64,000 nucleotides of DNA from Isoetes taiwanensis. Lineage: Eukaryota; Streptophyta; Lycopodiopsida; Isoetales; Isoetaceae. The notes beneath the pieces are model-generated. The model was not told where the DNA came from. It worked only from the letters and a program-made list of their open reading frames with translations, and did not search any database. The stretch lies in assembly GCA_021234155.1 (NCBI GenBank), contig JAJEKV010000214.1, forward strand, positions 806,001-870,000, in the 5' to 3' direction. Position 1 is the first letter of the stretch. Each line of letters begins with the position of its first letter. Positions 1-10,797 of this stretch are shown piece by piece. The translations under genes and the position numbers were made by a program.

Positions 1-129
1 TTATGTAAGTAGTTCTTTAACTTGTAATTTTGCACCTTCTAGATGGCGGACATCTTTAAGAGCAAGACCCTTAAGTCTAAATCTAGGCCAGAGAGTTAAG
101 GCAAGGCCGAGTAATTAGCAGCACCAATG

Positions 130-1040
130 GAACAAGAGTCAAGTTCGACATCAACCTTAAGCAAAGCAAAGTAGAGCATCGACACCAACTTATGTACATT
201 GGCAATTATGACCTCATAATAAGCATGCAATATTAAAGCTGGCTAAAGCAATAATTGATTATTATAAGCAAGAGATACTTATCCCAGCACCAAAGGGCAA
301 GTACCTTATAATTTAAGTTAAGTAATTCCAATCGTGCAACGCATGTCAGTAAGGCAATTACTTAAGTGCATCATGAGGAATGAGGTCATACATAAGCTAC
401 AAGTTGTCGACCCCGACCGCAATAGTAAGAAGGAAGATGCTACTTCGAAACAGTTGCCTTGGCCAATTTCTAAGTAATTAAGAAGTCCCATGATATATCC
501 CTTGATGAAATTTGAGAGCTTTTGCTCTATAGAAGCATAGAGACTGAAACCACTCTTGCACCGGATGCAGAGCCAATCAGCAAGGCTCTTTATAGAATCA
601 GCACTTCCGAGCTAGCAGAGCTCAAGAAGCAGTTGTAGGAGTTGATTGACTTGGGGACCCTTTCGGCCAAGATGGAAGTCTAAAGATGTATATCAACCAT
701 GGGCAGCTCAACAAGCAAACGACATAATGGATCAGCCCCAAGAAGCAGGATTCTTCTACAAAATCGACGTAAGCTCGGGCAATCAGCAAATAAGGATGAA
801 GGGGGAAGATAATTATAAGACTCCTTCAGAACACGGTATGGGCACTATGATTTCACAGTAATGCCCCTAAGTCTATGGAATGCTCCACCAACTTGTATGC
901 ATTTGAGGACGACATCTTCGAAGATTCCTTGGATGATTTCTTCATCAATTCTCTTCGACGACATCGTGATCTACAACAAATCAATGGAAGAGCATGCAGC
1001 CGTGGAGATGTTAAGACGTCGCCACTCATTGGCAAGCTTT
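130..1040 (+). pseudogene. gypsy protease end and reverse transcriptase, broken
   Basis: From about 130 the translation reads as the C-terminal part of a retroviral-type protease and the linker to RT (NYDLII followed by IDYYK and a LIPAPKGKYLI phrase). From 546 it reads as the RT start (EPISKALYR, SELAELKKQL), then YKIDVSSGNQQIRMK (motif A region), VMP (motif B region) and DDIVIYNKSMEEHA (motif C with the catalytic Asp pair). The frame changes several times and stops interrupt it. RNase H is nearly gone: only about 200 bases separate the RT end from the integrase zinc finger. It cannot encode a working enzyme as it stands. Confidence 0.8.
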
Positions 1041-1261
1041 TGAAGCAGCAATTTGCAATGCCATCTCCACTTCGGCAAGCGAATTCGGCAAGAAGATAGA
1101 AGAAGCCATCTACCCCAACATGGAGTTCAAGCACATAATGGGCTAGTCTTTGCAAGAGTGCAAGGACGGATTAAGAAAGAGAAACCTTCAAATATTTTAA
1201 AAAGGAAGGTAATCTCTAATAGCAAAGAACAATTATGCGTACCCAAAGTATAAGAAGTAAG

Positions 1262-1960
1262 AAAAATCTTCCAGGACACGCATAATAGCCCTAATTCCGG
1301 CCATGCAAAATTTATAAAGGCCTACTTCAAGATTAGAAGTAGCTACGTCTGGCCGGATATGAAGAAGCAGATAATCAGACATATCCAAGAATGTCAGTGC
1401 AGCCAGCAGACAAGGGCGGAACAACTTCGAATTCCAGGAGTCATCAAGGGCGGTGCCAGACACCAAGTGGGAAGTCATCAGCATGGGTTTTATAGTTGGC
1501 CTCCCAAGGACAACAAGAAGCTTTGAAGCCTTGATGGTTGTGGTATATAGCTTAGCAAAAGGGCACATGCTTGCCATGCTACACCATAGACACCGCCTTG
1601 GCTCTAGCCGTGTGGTCTACATAAGAGATCTTTTAGGCTGCATGGAAATGCACAGGTCGATCATCACCAAAAGAGATCCGAAGTTCTTTAGCGACGTTTA
1701 GCAAGACTTCTTCAACACGAGCTGCACCAACTTGTTGATGAGTTTTGCTTATCATTTGCAGTCAAATCGGCAAAGGGACCGCACCAACACAATTTTGGAG
1801 AGCACGTTGAGAAACTATGATTGGAACAAGTAATCCAAATGGGCCGAGTACATCCACCTGGTCAATTACGTACAATAATATGAAGCAAGAGTCATCGAAG
1901 ATGTCTCCTCCATGATCAGTTACAGTTATCAATGCTTGACCCTAGTTATGTGGCATAATC
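1262..1960 (+). pseudogene. gypsy integrase, zinc finger and catalytic core, broken
   Basis: The first part (1262-1440) keeps the HHCC zinc finger: two His spaced in HNSPNSGH and Cys in ECQCSQQ, followed by TRAEQLRIPG. In another frame from 1453, KWEVISMGFIVGLPRT matches the first catalytic-Asp segment of the core, with Asp replaced by Gly in this copy. After 1700 the match continues only as fragments (YHLQ, YVQ) over several frames. The homologous minus-strand copy at 36.1-36.7 kb shows the same phrases with less damage. Confidence 0.8.
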
Positions 1961-2106
1961 TAGTGCCCTAGGTGGAAGTTTCTCAACAACGACGAGGTAG
2001 CTTTTGGTAGAAGTGTGGGAATATCTTCAAACAGCATGGGCACATCTGAAGAGTCTAGCAGATAGACATAAAACTCCTCGAGAGTTGTTTTGTTGTGAGA
2101 GATAAA

Positions 2107-2520
2107 GTTTGGCTCAAGTAAAGGTTAAGCAAGGGAAGCTTCGCATCGGCAATTGTAAGAAGCTCGCCCCTAGGTGGGCCGGTCCGTTCAAGATCTTGGA
2201 GAGGAGTGGGCTCCCAAGCCTACAAGTTGGATCTCTCAGCCCACCTTAAGGTCTTCCATGTGAGTCTATTGAAAAGGCACGATCCTAACCCTGAGGAGGT
2301 TTTGGATACTCCAACTTTGTTGGAAATGACGGAGGATCAAGTTGAAATTGTGCCTGAATTGCTTCTTGATAAGTCATTCAAGAGGACTAGGTGATCTAAA
2401 TTCCTCCAGTAGTTGGTCAAGTGGAATCACTTGCCCGTGGAAGACACGATCTGGGTATTGAAGTAAGATTTGGAGAAGCAATACCCAGAGTTTATGAAGG
2501 AGTTGATGGGCGAGTCGTCT
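2107..2520 (+). pseudogene. gypsy integrase C-terminal domain and chromodomain, broken
   Basis: Reads KLRIGNCKKLAPRWAGPFKI, then an open stretch at 2206-2394 with AYKLDLSAHLKVFHVSLLK, and then a chromodomain-like tail (LVKWNHLPVEDTIWV, DLEKQYPEF) interrupted by stops. In chromoviruses this tail is thought to steer integration to particular chromatin (family knowledge). The same domain in the element at 35.4-36.0 kb is open over 231 codons, so the family assignment is secure. Confidence 0.85.
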
Positions 2521-2639
2521 CCGAATTGATCGACGCCGACTTGCCAGGAGGTTAGCTTAGTATGTTTCTTAGTTAGCCTTAAGTTCTGGCTCATGTATTC
2601 TAGTTAGTAGAGTGCATGTGCCAGAATCTTGGAACGTGT

Positions 2640-2960
2640 GGGCGATGATGGGATACGCCTTTAAGGCATTCTCTAGGCCAGCATGCACCAAGAGGTGCGC
2701 ATGACCATTAGGGTCATGTGAGTGAGGATTGAGGCATGGTGGGCGATGATGGGACATCGATCGGATGCTCTCTATGCGCGATGCGGGTAACGACACCGCC
2801 GTAGGGAGGGTCATGGTGAAGGTCAAAGTGATCATGCGCGATGATGGGATCGTGAGACGTTCCCTAGCTTAAAACCCTTGGGGCATGATGCACTAGGGGT
2901 ACTCGGCACCGGGTAACCGAGTACAAGGTAGCACTTGATCATGGGCGATGATAGGATCAT
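2640..2960 (+). repeat. four copies of a GCGATGATGGGA-centred unit, about 100 bp apart
   Basis: The motif GCGATGATGGGAT or a close variant occurs near 2642, 2742, 2838 and 2946, spaced about 95-108 bp, with similar flanking words (ggcatgatg, gaccttagggtc). It lies between the chromodomain and the polypurine tract of the gypsy element, so it is a degenerate tandem repeat in its 3' untranslated region. Function unknown. Confidence 0.6.
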
Positions 2961-3426
2961 CTTAAATGGTCCTTAAGCTCAAATCCGAAAGGGCCATGAT
3001 CGAGTGCAAGGTAGTAGGGTAACCTTGAGTTAGTAGTTCGGCTCAAGGAGGTAGGTAAGGGGGGTGGTCCCCTAAAACCACAAACTTATTAACTTATATA
3101 ACGTAATGTGCTACTTGTGCAGGCCAGTGAAGGGAAGCATGAAGGAGGGAGCACGTTACGAGAAGATAGGAGTCATAGATTTTAGACTAACTATGAACTC
3201 CTAAATTTGTTGTAATAATATTATGTGTATACTTTGATAATAATAGTTGTTATAGCTATATAATTTTGTATAACTTATAAATATAGCTTTATAATTACAT
3301 AATAAGTAATTAACGAAAAGTTGATCTTTTCAATAGAGTTAAGTTCATATATTCTTGTTGTGTGCTTTTGCAGGAGTAGAGTAGGTTCGTCACCTTAGCG
3401 CAATGCTGAGGACAGCATTGTCCTAA

Positions 3427-3437
3427 GGGGGGGAGAA
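3427..3437 (+). other. polypurine tract of the left gypsy element
   Basis: Purine run with seven G followed by AGAA, directly before the LTR start TGTGACGTTCC. This is the usual position and composition of the second-strand primer of LTR retrotransposons. The preceding words (gctgaggacagcat) recur beside the PPT at 34.92 kb on the minus strand. Confidence 0.8.
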
Positions 3438-5082
3438 TGTGACGTTCCAGGGGAATATACGCTATAAATACATTATATTCACGGACCCTCACTACTATAC
3501 AAGTCTATCTTCATAGCCTTGTATACCATAGATTGTGGTACTAGGGGGCATGACTAAGTTATTCATATAACTTAGCCAACCTTAGGTTAAGACCATTTTC
3601 CACGTGGCCTTAACCTATTGGGCACCCGCCACACGGTCTTACCCTATTGGAGCCACGTGGCATAACATGTGAACCCTAACCTATAAAGGCCTAAACCCTA
3701 ACCCTAGGCCTCTTTTCTGGCTCCAACAGTCTGGGAACCTTCTTCGCGCTCGAAACTCCGTTTCGAGAACCGTCTGCTGTGGCATAGCCTAGCACAGCAG
3801 CCCCCGGAGCGTGAGCGCATCAGCAGGAGTGGGAGCTACCTCGAACGCTTCGAAGACCATGGAGACGCCAGGATTGGGAGGGAGTGCTTCAGGAGCAGGT
3901 ATGTAGAGTAGTAGTCATAGTAGTTCATCTGGAATTAACATTCCAGATGAGTTAGTATCTTGTATCTAGGGTAGAGCCATCCTAGAACCCTCATGCATCA
4001 TCTTGAACCCTAATCAAGGAACCCTAACTGTAAGTTAGATTTGTATGATTAGGTTAAGATGTTCTTATGATTATTCTCATGATGTGATGATTATGTGACG
4101 ATGGTTGATCATGTTTGCTCCTCTTGTATTGGGAAGGGGGGTAGAGACCTAGAGCCATATGTAGTATGCTCCTAGATTAGATCCCTTAGTTCCTATTAGT
4201 TGCGGCCCGTGCATAGGAACCCACCAGGGCTATGGAGGCTATGATGTGACTCAGCAAAGACTACACAACGGGGCTAGAGGCAATGCGGAGGGAGGATCCC
4301 CTGCCGAGTGGGGGCTACGGGGGGATCCCATAGTGAGCTAGGCTTATGGGTAGGTCACTGTGTGGGCCGAGCATGGGTCCGACACCTCACAGGCGATGGT
4401 GTCGCCCGCCTCTCAAGAGTTGCAAGTGTCGGCTTGGCTCTTGTTTTGGGGGTGGTCGGGTATGAATGGTGTGTCGCCACGATTCTCTAACCGCCTGTGG
4501 AACCTCTAGACCCAGGAAGGGAGATGCAACCCTTCCCGCCTCGGACGGACCAGGGAGATGCAACACGGAGTAGTCCCGATGGGTGATGCCATGGGATTGC
4601 GATCCAGGAAGGCTAGAGTCATGCGAGCACGATTGAGCCCATCCGCAAAGTATGCAGGGGAGGGGCGGATGGAGTGGTCAACCCTAGCCATTGTCTTATG
4701 CCGGCCCTCGCCATTGTTATGACTTCGGGTCGCTCTATCTTGAGGCCTAGCTACCGGTCATCCTCCTTATGAGTGAGCCATGGGTAGGAGCTCTTATGTT
4801 TTATGGTTTATGATTATCTTCTTTGCTCTTATGGATATGTGATGGACTACCCTTCGAGGTAGTATGTTGTATTGTTATTGCTAGTTCTGACGTTGTTTAT
4901 GCTTCCGCTGTGATAGGAGCCCATAGGGGAAGGGCGCGCAAGACACCTTCGTGTCCCCTGCCCGCACTAGGATTCTCTCAGAGTGCGGGTTAGACGGAGG
5001 GCCCATGCGGTTGATGGACCGGATGGGGGATTTCCTGCCGAGTGTACGGCCGGGCGCCATATATTTAGCAGGGAGCGTCACA
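3438..5082 (+). repeat. 3' LTR of the left gypsy element
   Basis: 1645 bp from TGTGACGTTCC to AGCGTCACA, with the short terminal inverted repeat TGTGACG/CGTCACA seen in both LTRs of the 33-54 kb element. It starts immediately after the polypurine tract. No 5' LTR lies in the window, so age and target duplication cannot be judged here. Confidence 0.85.
3682..3701 (+). promoter_or_regulatory. LTR promoter: TATA box followed by telo-box
   Basis: TATAAA at 3682-3687 is followed at 3693-3701 by AAACCCTAA, the plant telo-box known from promoters of translation-related genes. More ACCCTAA words follow near 4000-4030. Position about 245 bp into the LTR fits the U3/R boundary of a retrotransposon promoter. 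Only sequence match supports this. Confidence 0.45.
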
Positions 5083-5334
5083 CTTGCACCTTCCTTAAAA
5101 AAATCAAGAGCTATGATTTTACCTTCCCCCCTTGATCCGACAGTCTAGAGGCATGGTGCATGCCCTATGCATGACCGCATGTAGATCCTAAGGCCGTAGC
5201 TGTGCCACCTCATTGGCCCACAAATAGGCAGCCTAGATTGATTTGAATATGTAAACAATCAATGGGTACATCGTTTCCCATGGACACATAGAATAATTAT
5301 ATATATATGAGGGAGTGTACAAATTTTGAGCAAT
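5083..5334. other. unique flank right of the left gypsy LTR, no gene seen
   Basis: AT-rich sequence with no coding signal. The five bases after the LTR (CTTGC) are the expected position of a target duplication, but the partner lies outside the window. Confidence 0.5.
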
Positions 5335-6170
5335 CCAATGAAGATTCTATAAAGATTCTCTTAGATTCTTCAAGGCTTAGAAAAAAATCCCAAGATTCTC
5401 GAAGATTCCACAAAGATTCCCTTAGATTCCTCTACATTCTCTTGAGATTCTCATAGATTCTTTAAGATTCTCTTGAGTTTCCCCAGATTCTCAAAGAGTA
5501 ATCCAAATTTCCTCTAGATTCTCCAAGATTCTATGTAGATTCTTCTATATTCCCATAGATTCTATGAAGATTCCCCTGCAAAACACATCCAACGTGAAAG
5601 ATTCCCCAAGATTCCACAACTATTCTTCTAGATTCTTAATATTCTACAAAGATTCCTCTAGATTCTCTAAGATTATATATAAATTTTATGTAGATTTCCC
5701 TAGATTCCTTTAGATATTATGTATATTCCCCTAGATTCCATTAGATCTAACTACATTCCCCTAGATTCTTCAAGATTCCATTAAAGATCACGTAGATTCT
5801 CAAAGACTTTACGAAGATGCGCTTAGATTCTGCTAGATTTTCTAAGATTCTCTTAAGATTCCCATAGATTCCCTAATTCCGTTGAGATTCCTCTAGATTC
5901 CCCAAGTTTCTATGTAGATTCTCCCAGATCCCCTTAGATTCTATGAAGGTCCTCTTAGATTCTTCAAGATTTTATGAAGATTCCTCTAGATTCTCAAAGG
6001 TTTTATAAAGATTCGCTTAGATTCTTAAAGATTCTCTTGTGATTCCCATAGATTCCTCAAGATTCTATAGAGATTCCTTTACATTCTTTAAGATGCTATG
6101 AAGATTCCCCTAGATTCTCTTAAATTCCCATAGATTCCATAAAATACCAAGATTCCAAGAAGATTCTTAG
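5335..6170. repeat. degenerate AGATTC array
   Basis: About 830 bp in which the hexamer AGATTC, or a one-base variant, recurs every 10 to 17 bases, separated by short spacers rich in CT, TT or CC (CTCTT, CCCT, CTA). Reading frames across it are broken. The spacing is irregular, so it is not a simple microsatellite but a diverged short-unit satellite or an expanded minisatellite. Boundaries are gradual on both sides. Confidence 0.85.
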
Positions 6171-8100
6171 TATTGGATCATATTCGCTTCAACTACGATG
6201 AAACAATATCAAAACACTACTCATTAAAAAGCTCTCTAACTCCTCTTGCAACGTGTGCTTCAATAGTTCATGCCTCAGTTCCAACCATAATGCTAGTAGT
6301 CTCAGCTTCAGCTATGGTCATAGAAATGGTTTTGCCTCTAGGATCTCTTTATAACTCAAGTGTTATTCGTGCTCGTGTTTTAATCCTTACTTTACTTACT
6401 GTACTTCATCCAGCTTATATCAAACTCCCTCCCTTGTGAAAGGCAAGTTGCACTACTAATATCAAGGTAGCAACAAGGTTAGCAAAGCCATAGTTTCTTA
6501 CCTTTATCTAGGAGCTTAACAAATTTCGGCTCGTAAAACTTACCGAGTAGTGTAATGACCATATACTCTACTAATGGTTATCACACATGTGCACTAAAAA
6601 GGATTTGAGCTCTTGAACTTTTTAGGTATGTTCCATTGATCTTGCCAACTATGCTATTCATATTCATCAATAATTATGTCATTAAGCATGGCCATCAAGT
6701 CACACCGTGCATTGCAGCCAAGTGACGAGCATGTACCTATGTTAGGTGGCGATTATATGCAGTCCAGGCTCATACAATGGAGCACTATAGATAGAGGAGA
6801 TTGAGGATGGCAAGACCATTCCAACTCAATTCCAGTTGTGAGCCTCTTTGTCTAGTTCGAGTTCTTGCTCTCTTGTTTCTCCCTCGAGCATTCTAGCTCG
6901 GGTTCTTGCATTCTTGATTGTCCTTTGGACTATTGTACATACTTATTTTTGATATATCATATTTGTGTGGACATTTTGCGTATTTCTCTTGTATTTTCAT
7001 ATTCTTGGTGTAGGCTCGTGACAATTCCCCATAAATATCCTGCAATATAATGTGCCTTCTTGCCTTTGATGAAAGCTCTATATTGCTTAATTGTTTGTAA
7101 TCAGAGAGCAGTATCAATTACTAGTTTGAGTTGTCGCTGAAGAGCTTTGCTGTCATTAAACAATTTGTTTCGAGGAAAGCTGGATGTATGTGAGTATACT
7201 TGAGCATCTTTTTTCGAAACATTGTGCACATGCATTCAAAACGACAATAACAAGCTTAGCAGATTGTTGTTCTAATATGGTAAGATACAAGTTTCCGATA
7301 TGGTAAGGACATGCCAAGAAATTATGATGTGGTAGGCCATGTGGACGAACTAGAATTTTAGAAAATCTTATACCTCTAGGCAAGCCCATTAGAGAGACTT
7401 GTGTAGAAGCAGAACCGAGTTGTTTGGATTATAAACACAAGTGATTATTATTGATTTTATAAAATGCATGAATTATTATAGTATGTAAGATTGCTAAGCA
7501 GAATTGGAGGTTGTTGAATTCTACCATGCAAGGAGTGGTGAGATAGGAAAGAGGTTATGAACTGGCCAATATCCATATTAAGGTGATTGCAGGGAGTGGT
7601 GAGATAGGGAAGATGTTATGAACTGACCAATATCCATATTAAAGCTACAATAGTATGGAAGTAACTGCAAAAAAGACTCCAAGTAGTTTTTATTTTAGAA
7701 ATGTTTTAGACAAAGGTAGCTTTTATTCCGTAAGTGTTTCATCATTGTTTATAGCTTGTTTCAAATTGTATGTGGATAGATAGCATTGGATCAAGCACTT
7801 GGACTTTGGTAAGAGTAAAAAAAAGGATTCACGTGCCATCTAAATCCCTTCGGCTTGGTGGACAACCCAACAGTGCTTCTAAGCATATACTAAAATACTC
7901 TCAGTTGTTGAGTTATTTCCCAAAAGCCCTTCTTCTTTGAAAATTTCTCCAAAAGCCTTCAATTGCCAAGTAATCTTCCAAAAAGCCTTTTCGTTTAAAA
8001 CTATAAATAGAAAAATTTGAGACAAAAAAAATTTAGGGTTTTTTTGGGAATTTTTAAACTACAAAGGGTTTTTTAAGAAATATATCAAAAAGTAAATTTC
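6171..8100. other. AT-rich spacer, no gene recognised
   Basis: Open stretches of up to 88 codons occur on both strands, but none resembles a known family and none shows splice-site or codon evidence. The only structure noticed is the tandem duplication at 7530-7648. Confidence 0.5.
7530..7648. repeat. tandem duplication, about 59 bp unit, two copies
   Basis: Two adjacent copies of a unit beginning agGGAGTGGTGAGATAGG and ending CCAATATCCATATTAA, with a few substitutions. Non-coding. Confidence 0.8.
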
Positions 8101-8344
8101 CCATAAATTTAATATGTACAAATAGCAAAGCATAATGAGGCGTGGAATCATATGCATTTTGAGGGATGCATATTGCTACCAAACATGCATGAAAGGAAAC
8201 AATATAGATGAAGTTTCTTCATGAATTATAGGCTGCAAGAGTGAAGAGAGGACTGCTGATATCTTTACAAAACTATTGGGTAAAGAAAAGTTTGAAAAAC
8301 ATCAGGCTGTTCTTAGGATGATTAGAATAATTGAAGGTACATGA
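8100..8344 (+). pseudogene. Ty1/copia RNase H C-terminal fragment
   Basis: From 8243 the + strand reads EERTADIFTKLLGKEKFEK and then HQAVLRMIRIIEGT before a stop at 8342-8344. TADIFTK is the hallmark end of copia RNase H. The 140 bases upstream (HNEAWNHMHFEG region) look like the preceding RNase H segment but are broken. Only the final part of pol is present. Confidence 0.8.
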
Positions 8345-8361
8345 ATTGGGACAAGTGGAAG

Positions 8362-8570
8362 TGTTAGAAAGGTGTGCGACTATCCTACATGTAACCCTGT
8401 TGAGCCAGATAATGGCGAAGATGCCATATTCTCAACACTCGATTTTTTGAAAACCAACATAAAGCGCATAACCTCCATGTCTTCTCTATTCTATTCATTC
8501 ACATCTTCTGTAAGATGTAACAGGAGTTGTTATGCTTATTATCAATACATATCATATTTAATATTTCTCG
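8362..8570 (+). repeat. copia LTR start, partial
   Basis: A purine-rich stretch (GGGACAAGTGGAAG) is followed by TGTTAGAAAGGTG at 8362, the usual start of plant copia LTRs just after the pol stop. The sequence stays LTR-like (TTCTCTATTCTATTC, pyrimidine-rich) to about 8570, but no CA-ended boundary or second copy is visible, so the end is a guess. Confidence 0.5.
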
Positions 8571-9404
8571 GGGTGATCCAAGTATCCAAGGACTAGGAAT
8601 TGGTTGCCAAAATTGCCTCCAACTCTGTAAAACATTTGATCCATATGAACTAATTACCATCATTTCAAGGTTTCTTGTCATTCCAGAAGACATTTTTGAC
8701 CTGGATCTCTCTCTATCATAGCTGAATCCAACGACAACATTGAAATTTCTTAAAATTGCAGAGCAAAATTTGGCAAAGGGTAAAACCCTAGGATTGCATT
8801 GGTCAAAAATTTTTTGTATGGTATAGGAAAAAAATACAAGTGGAAAAATGCTTACTACAACTAAACCATATGGGAAAAGAATGCAAAAAATGGTATAAAA
8901 TTAGTGCACGGTCTAGAAATGCTATAAAGTGTATTGCATGCTTATAAATCAATTTAAATATACCTTTTGCACTGCTAAAAAAACATTTGAGGTATTGATA
9001 AAGAAATAGAAAGCATTATGGCTTAACAATGTGCATGGTCAAATTTTATAGGAGATGAGAATGATGTCCAGGCTTTCTGAATAAGGACTAAACCAAAATA
9101 CGAATCTAGACATGGCTCCTCCAGTGAGCGTTGCTGCAGTTTGTAGCAGATGTATATACAATACCAGCTAGCCAACCAATGCCAGATATCGTAAATAGAG
9201 TAGCTCCTTTCTTCGTGGAGAAGTACGTTGTACAAACCTTGAAGGAAGTGGTAAATGGAAAGGCTAAGGACTCAGAAGATTTAACATAAGAGCTTTTCAA
9301 ATGGGGACATTCAATGTACATAAGAAACTTGCAAATCTTTGCAATCAAATGATGGTAAGTAGTAAACATTAGCAGAGTGGTTCATGTATATAAGTTTTGT
9401 GATA
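8571..9404. other. AT-rich spacer, no gene recognised
   Basis: Short open stretches only, overlapping on both strands, with no family resemblance. Nothing else noted. Confidence 0.45.
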
Positions 9405-9570
9405 AGAATAGAATAGAGTTTTTATCATCCACGGAGACCAATTGGCCTATGGGACCCAAACAGGAGGTGCAGCAAGCATATTCCTGTCCCGGTTAAAAAA
9501 ACCCGCTCCCCGCCCCGAAGGGTTGTTTGAGGGAAAAACCATGATAGGAATAGGCTTGCTATCAAACTGT

Positions 9571-9750
9571 ACAAATACAAATACAAATACAAATACAAAT
9601 ACAAATACAAATACAAATACAAATACAAATACAAATACAAATACAAATACAAATACAAATACAAATACAAATACAAATACAAATACAAATACAAATACAA
9701 ATACAAATACAAATACAAATACAAATACAAATACAAATACAAATACAAAT
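9571..9750. repeat. (ACAAAT)30 perfect microsatellite
   Basis: Exactly 180 bp of uninterrupted ACAAAT hexamers, 30 copies, lying between a LINE 3'-end-like piece and an RT fragment. Reading frames through it give artificial Asn-Thr or Leu-Tyr polymers and are not genes. Confidence 0.98.
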
Positions 9751-9762
9751 ATATATCATAAG

Positions 9763-10026
9763 AATAAGGAGGATGTGCATAATTATAGAACCATTATAAT
9801 AAGTAGCATCATGGCCAAATTCATTGTTGAAAGCAAATTAAGTAGTTGGACAGATTGGAAGAATGCATCGGCAAATGGATAAGCAAGTTTCAGGCAGCTT
9901 ATTCCTTGATAACTTTGAGAGTACTTGTTGAAGAAGCTGAAGGACATGGCAATGCAAGATTTATGGGGTACATTGTCTTTTCCAAAGCCTTTGACAGAGT
10001 AAGTAAGCAAGAGTTGGCAAGATGTT
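9763..10026 (+). pseudogene. LINE reverse transcriptase fragment
   Basis: Translation over two frames gives VHNYRTIIISSIMAKFI, then QASFR, then LVTLRVLVEEAEG and YIVFSKAFDRVSKQEL. These match successive LINE RT segments: NYR, GQ-GFR and the motif A region, where SKAFD contains the catalytic Asp. Stops separate the pieces and RT motifs B-E are missing. Confidence 0.8.
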
Positions 10027-10261
10027 AGCAGGGGGGGTTCACATTTTGAACCCGTATAAACCACTTGAGTGACTTTTAGGGGTGTGAAAATATGACTCCT
10101 AGGAGTGACTTCTAGGGTGGGTAGTGTGAAAATGTGATCAATGATGGGATGTGGGGCTGAATCCTACATGTATGAGGGTTCACACTTCTGCTTCCTCCCC
10201 CACATCTTCAATTGTTGCTCAAAAATGCTGACCATAAATTTTACAATGAACAAACTGACTA

Positions 10262-10797
10262 TAATTATTTTGTAATTGGCACGGTTGTGTGGGTCCCCTG
10301 CCTTATAGATGGGGACTATCCTACTAGTGGTCCACTATCTGGAAAGTCCTTCCTGTAATGTCCTGTTGAATACTGCAATGAGAATGGACACTATCGATGG
10401 CCTTGCCCATTTAAGCAGCTTTGCTTGCAGTTTTCCATCCAAATCAGCCGCCTTTCCTTTGGCAAAATGTTGCAGGCCCTGTAAGACATCTGCTTCTGTG
10501 ATTTCCAACGTCGGGCCCGTCTGTAGGGGTACCTTTGTTCAGACCTCAAGAGGATCATAGAGCTGGCGCGAGTATTGCACCCATTGGTCAGGGTTGATAT
10601 TTGTTGTGGGTTGCATGGTTTTGTGCATGACTTTTCTCCATAATATCCTAGGATGCTGGTCCAGGAGGTAGAACTTTTTTGTTTTGTGCTCCTCAATGTA
10701 TCTGATTTTCTTGCTTTTTAGAAACAGATGGTATTGTTTGATTGTAAGGGCAAAGCGGGTTTCATAACCTGTCGAAGCTAGCATTTGAGCTCTCTAC
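10262..10797 (-). pseudogene. LINE ORF2 linker and start of RT, fragment
   Basis: Read on the minus strand over changing frames: QYSRQLYDPLEV, LQHFAKGKAADLDGK, AKLLKWARP, FNRTLQEG and IVPIYKAGDPHN. This is the segment between endonuclease and RT of a plant or algal-type LINE, ending just where the + strand fragment at 9763 begins. It overlaps that fragment's first residues in content, so the two may come from separate copies. Confidence 0.75.

Larger units (their letters stand above)
1..5082 (+). mobile_element. Ty3/gypsy chromovirus, decayed 3' part with 3' LTR
   Basis: Degenerate LTR retrotransposon running off the left edge of the window. In order on the + strand I can read the end of the protease and start of RT (130-1040), integrase (1262-1960), the integrase tail with a chromodomain (2107-2520), a 3' untranslated region, a polypurine tract (3427-3437) and a 3' LTR (3438-5082) with TGTGACG...CGTCACA ends. 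Many frameshifts and stops. The integrase tail shares phrases such as KKLAPRWAGPFKI and LDTPTLLEMTE with the gypsy element at 33-54 kb, so the two are the same family. The protease-RNase H order and chromodomain are typical of plant chromoviruses (established). Confidence 0.9.
9405..10797 (-). mobile_element. rearranged LINE pieces around a microsatellite
   Basis: Three parts of one LINE type lie together. 9405-9455 is the reverse complement of the LINE 3' end at 27391-27443 (shared core GTCTCCGTGG). 9763-10026 encodes an RT segment on the + strand. 10262-10797 encodes the segment just before it, on the minus strand. The 3' end and the upstream segment agree in orientation while the RT segment between them is inverted, so the copy has an internal inversion or results from two insertions. 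The piece ends exactly where the next element's LTR begins (10798). Confidence 0.65.

Noticed and set aside
3690-3710. Interstitial telomere repeat
   Set aside because: Only about two CCCTAA(A) units, within an LTR promoter; better read as a telo-box.
9425-9882. Leu-Tyr, Ile-Cys and Asn-Thr repeat proteins on both strands
   Set aside because: Products of reading the (ACAAAT)30 microsatellite in different frames.
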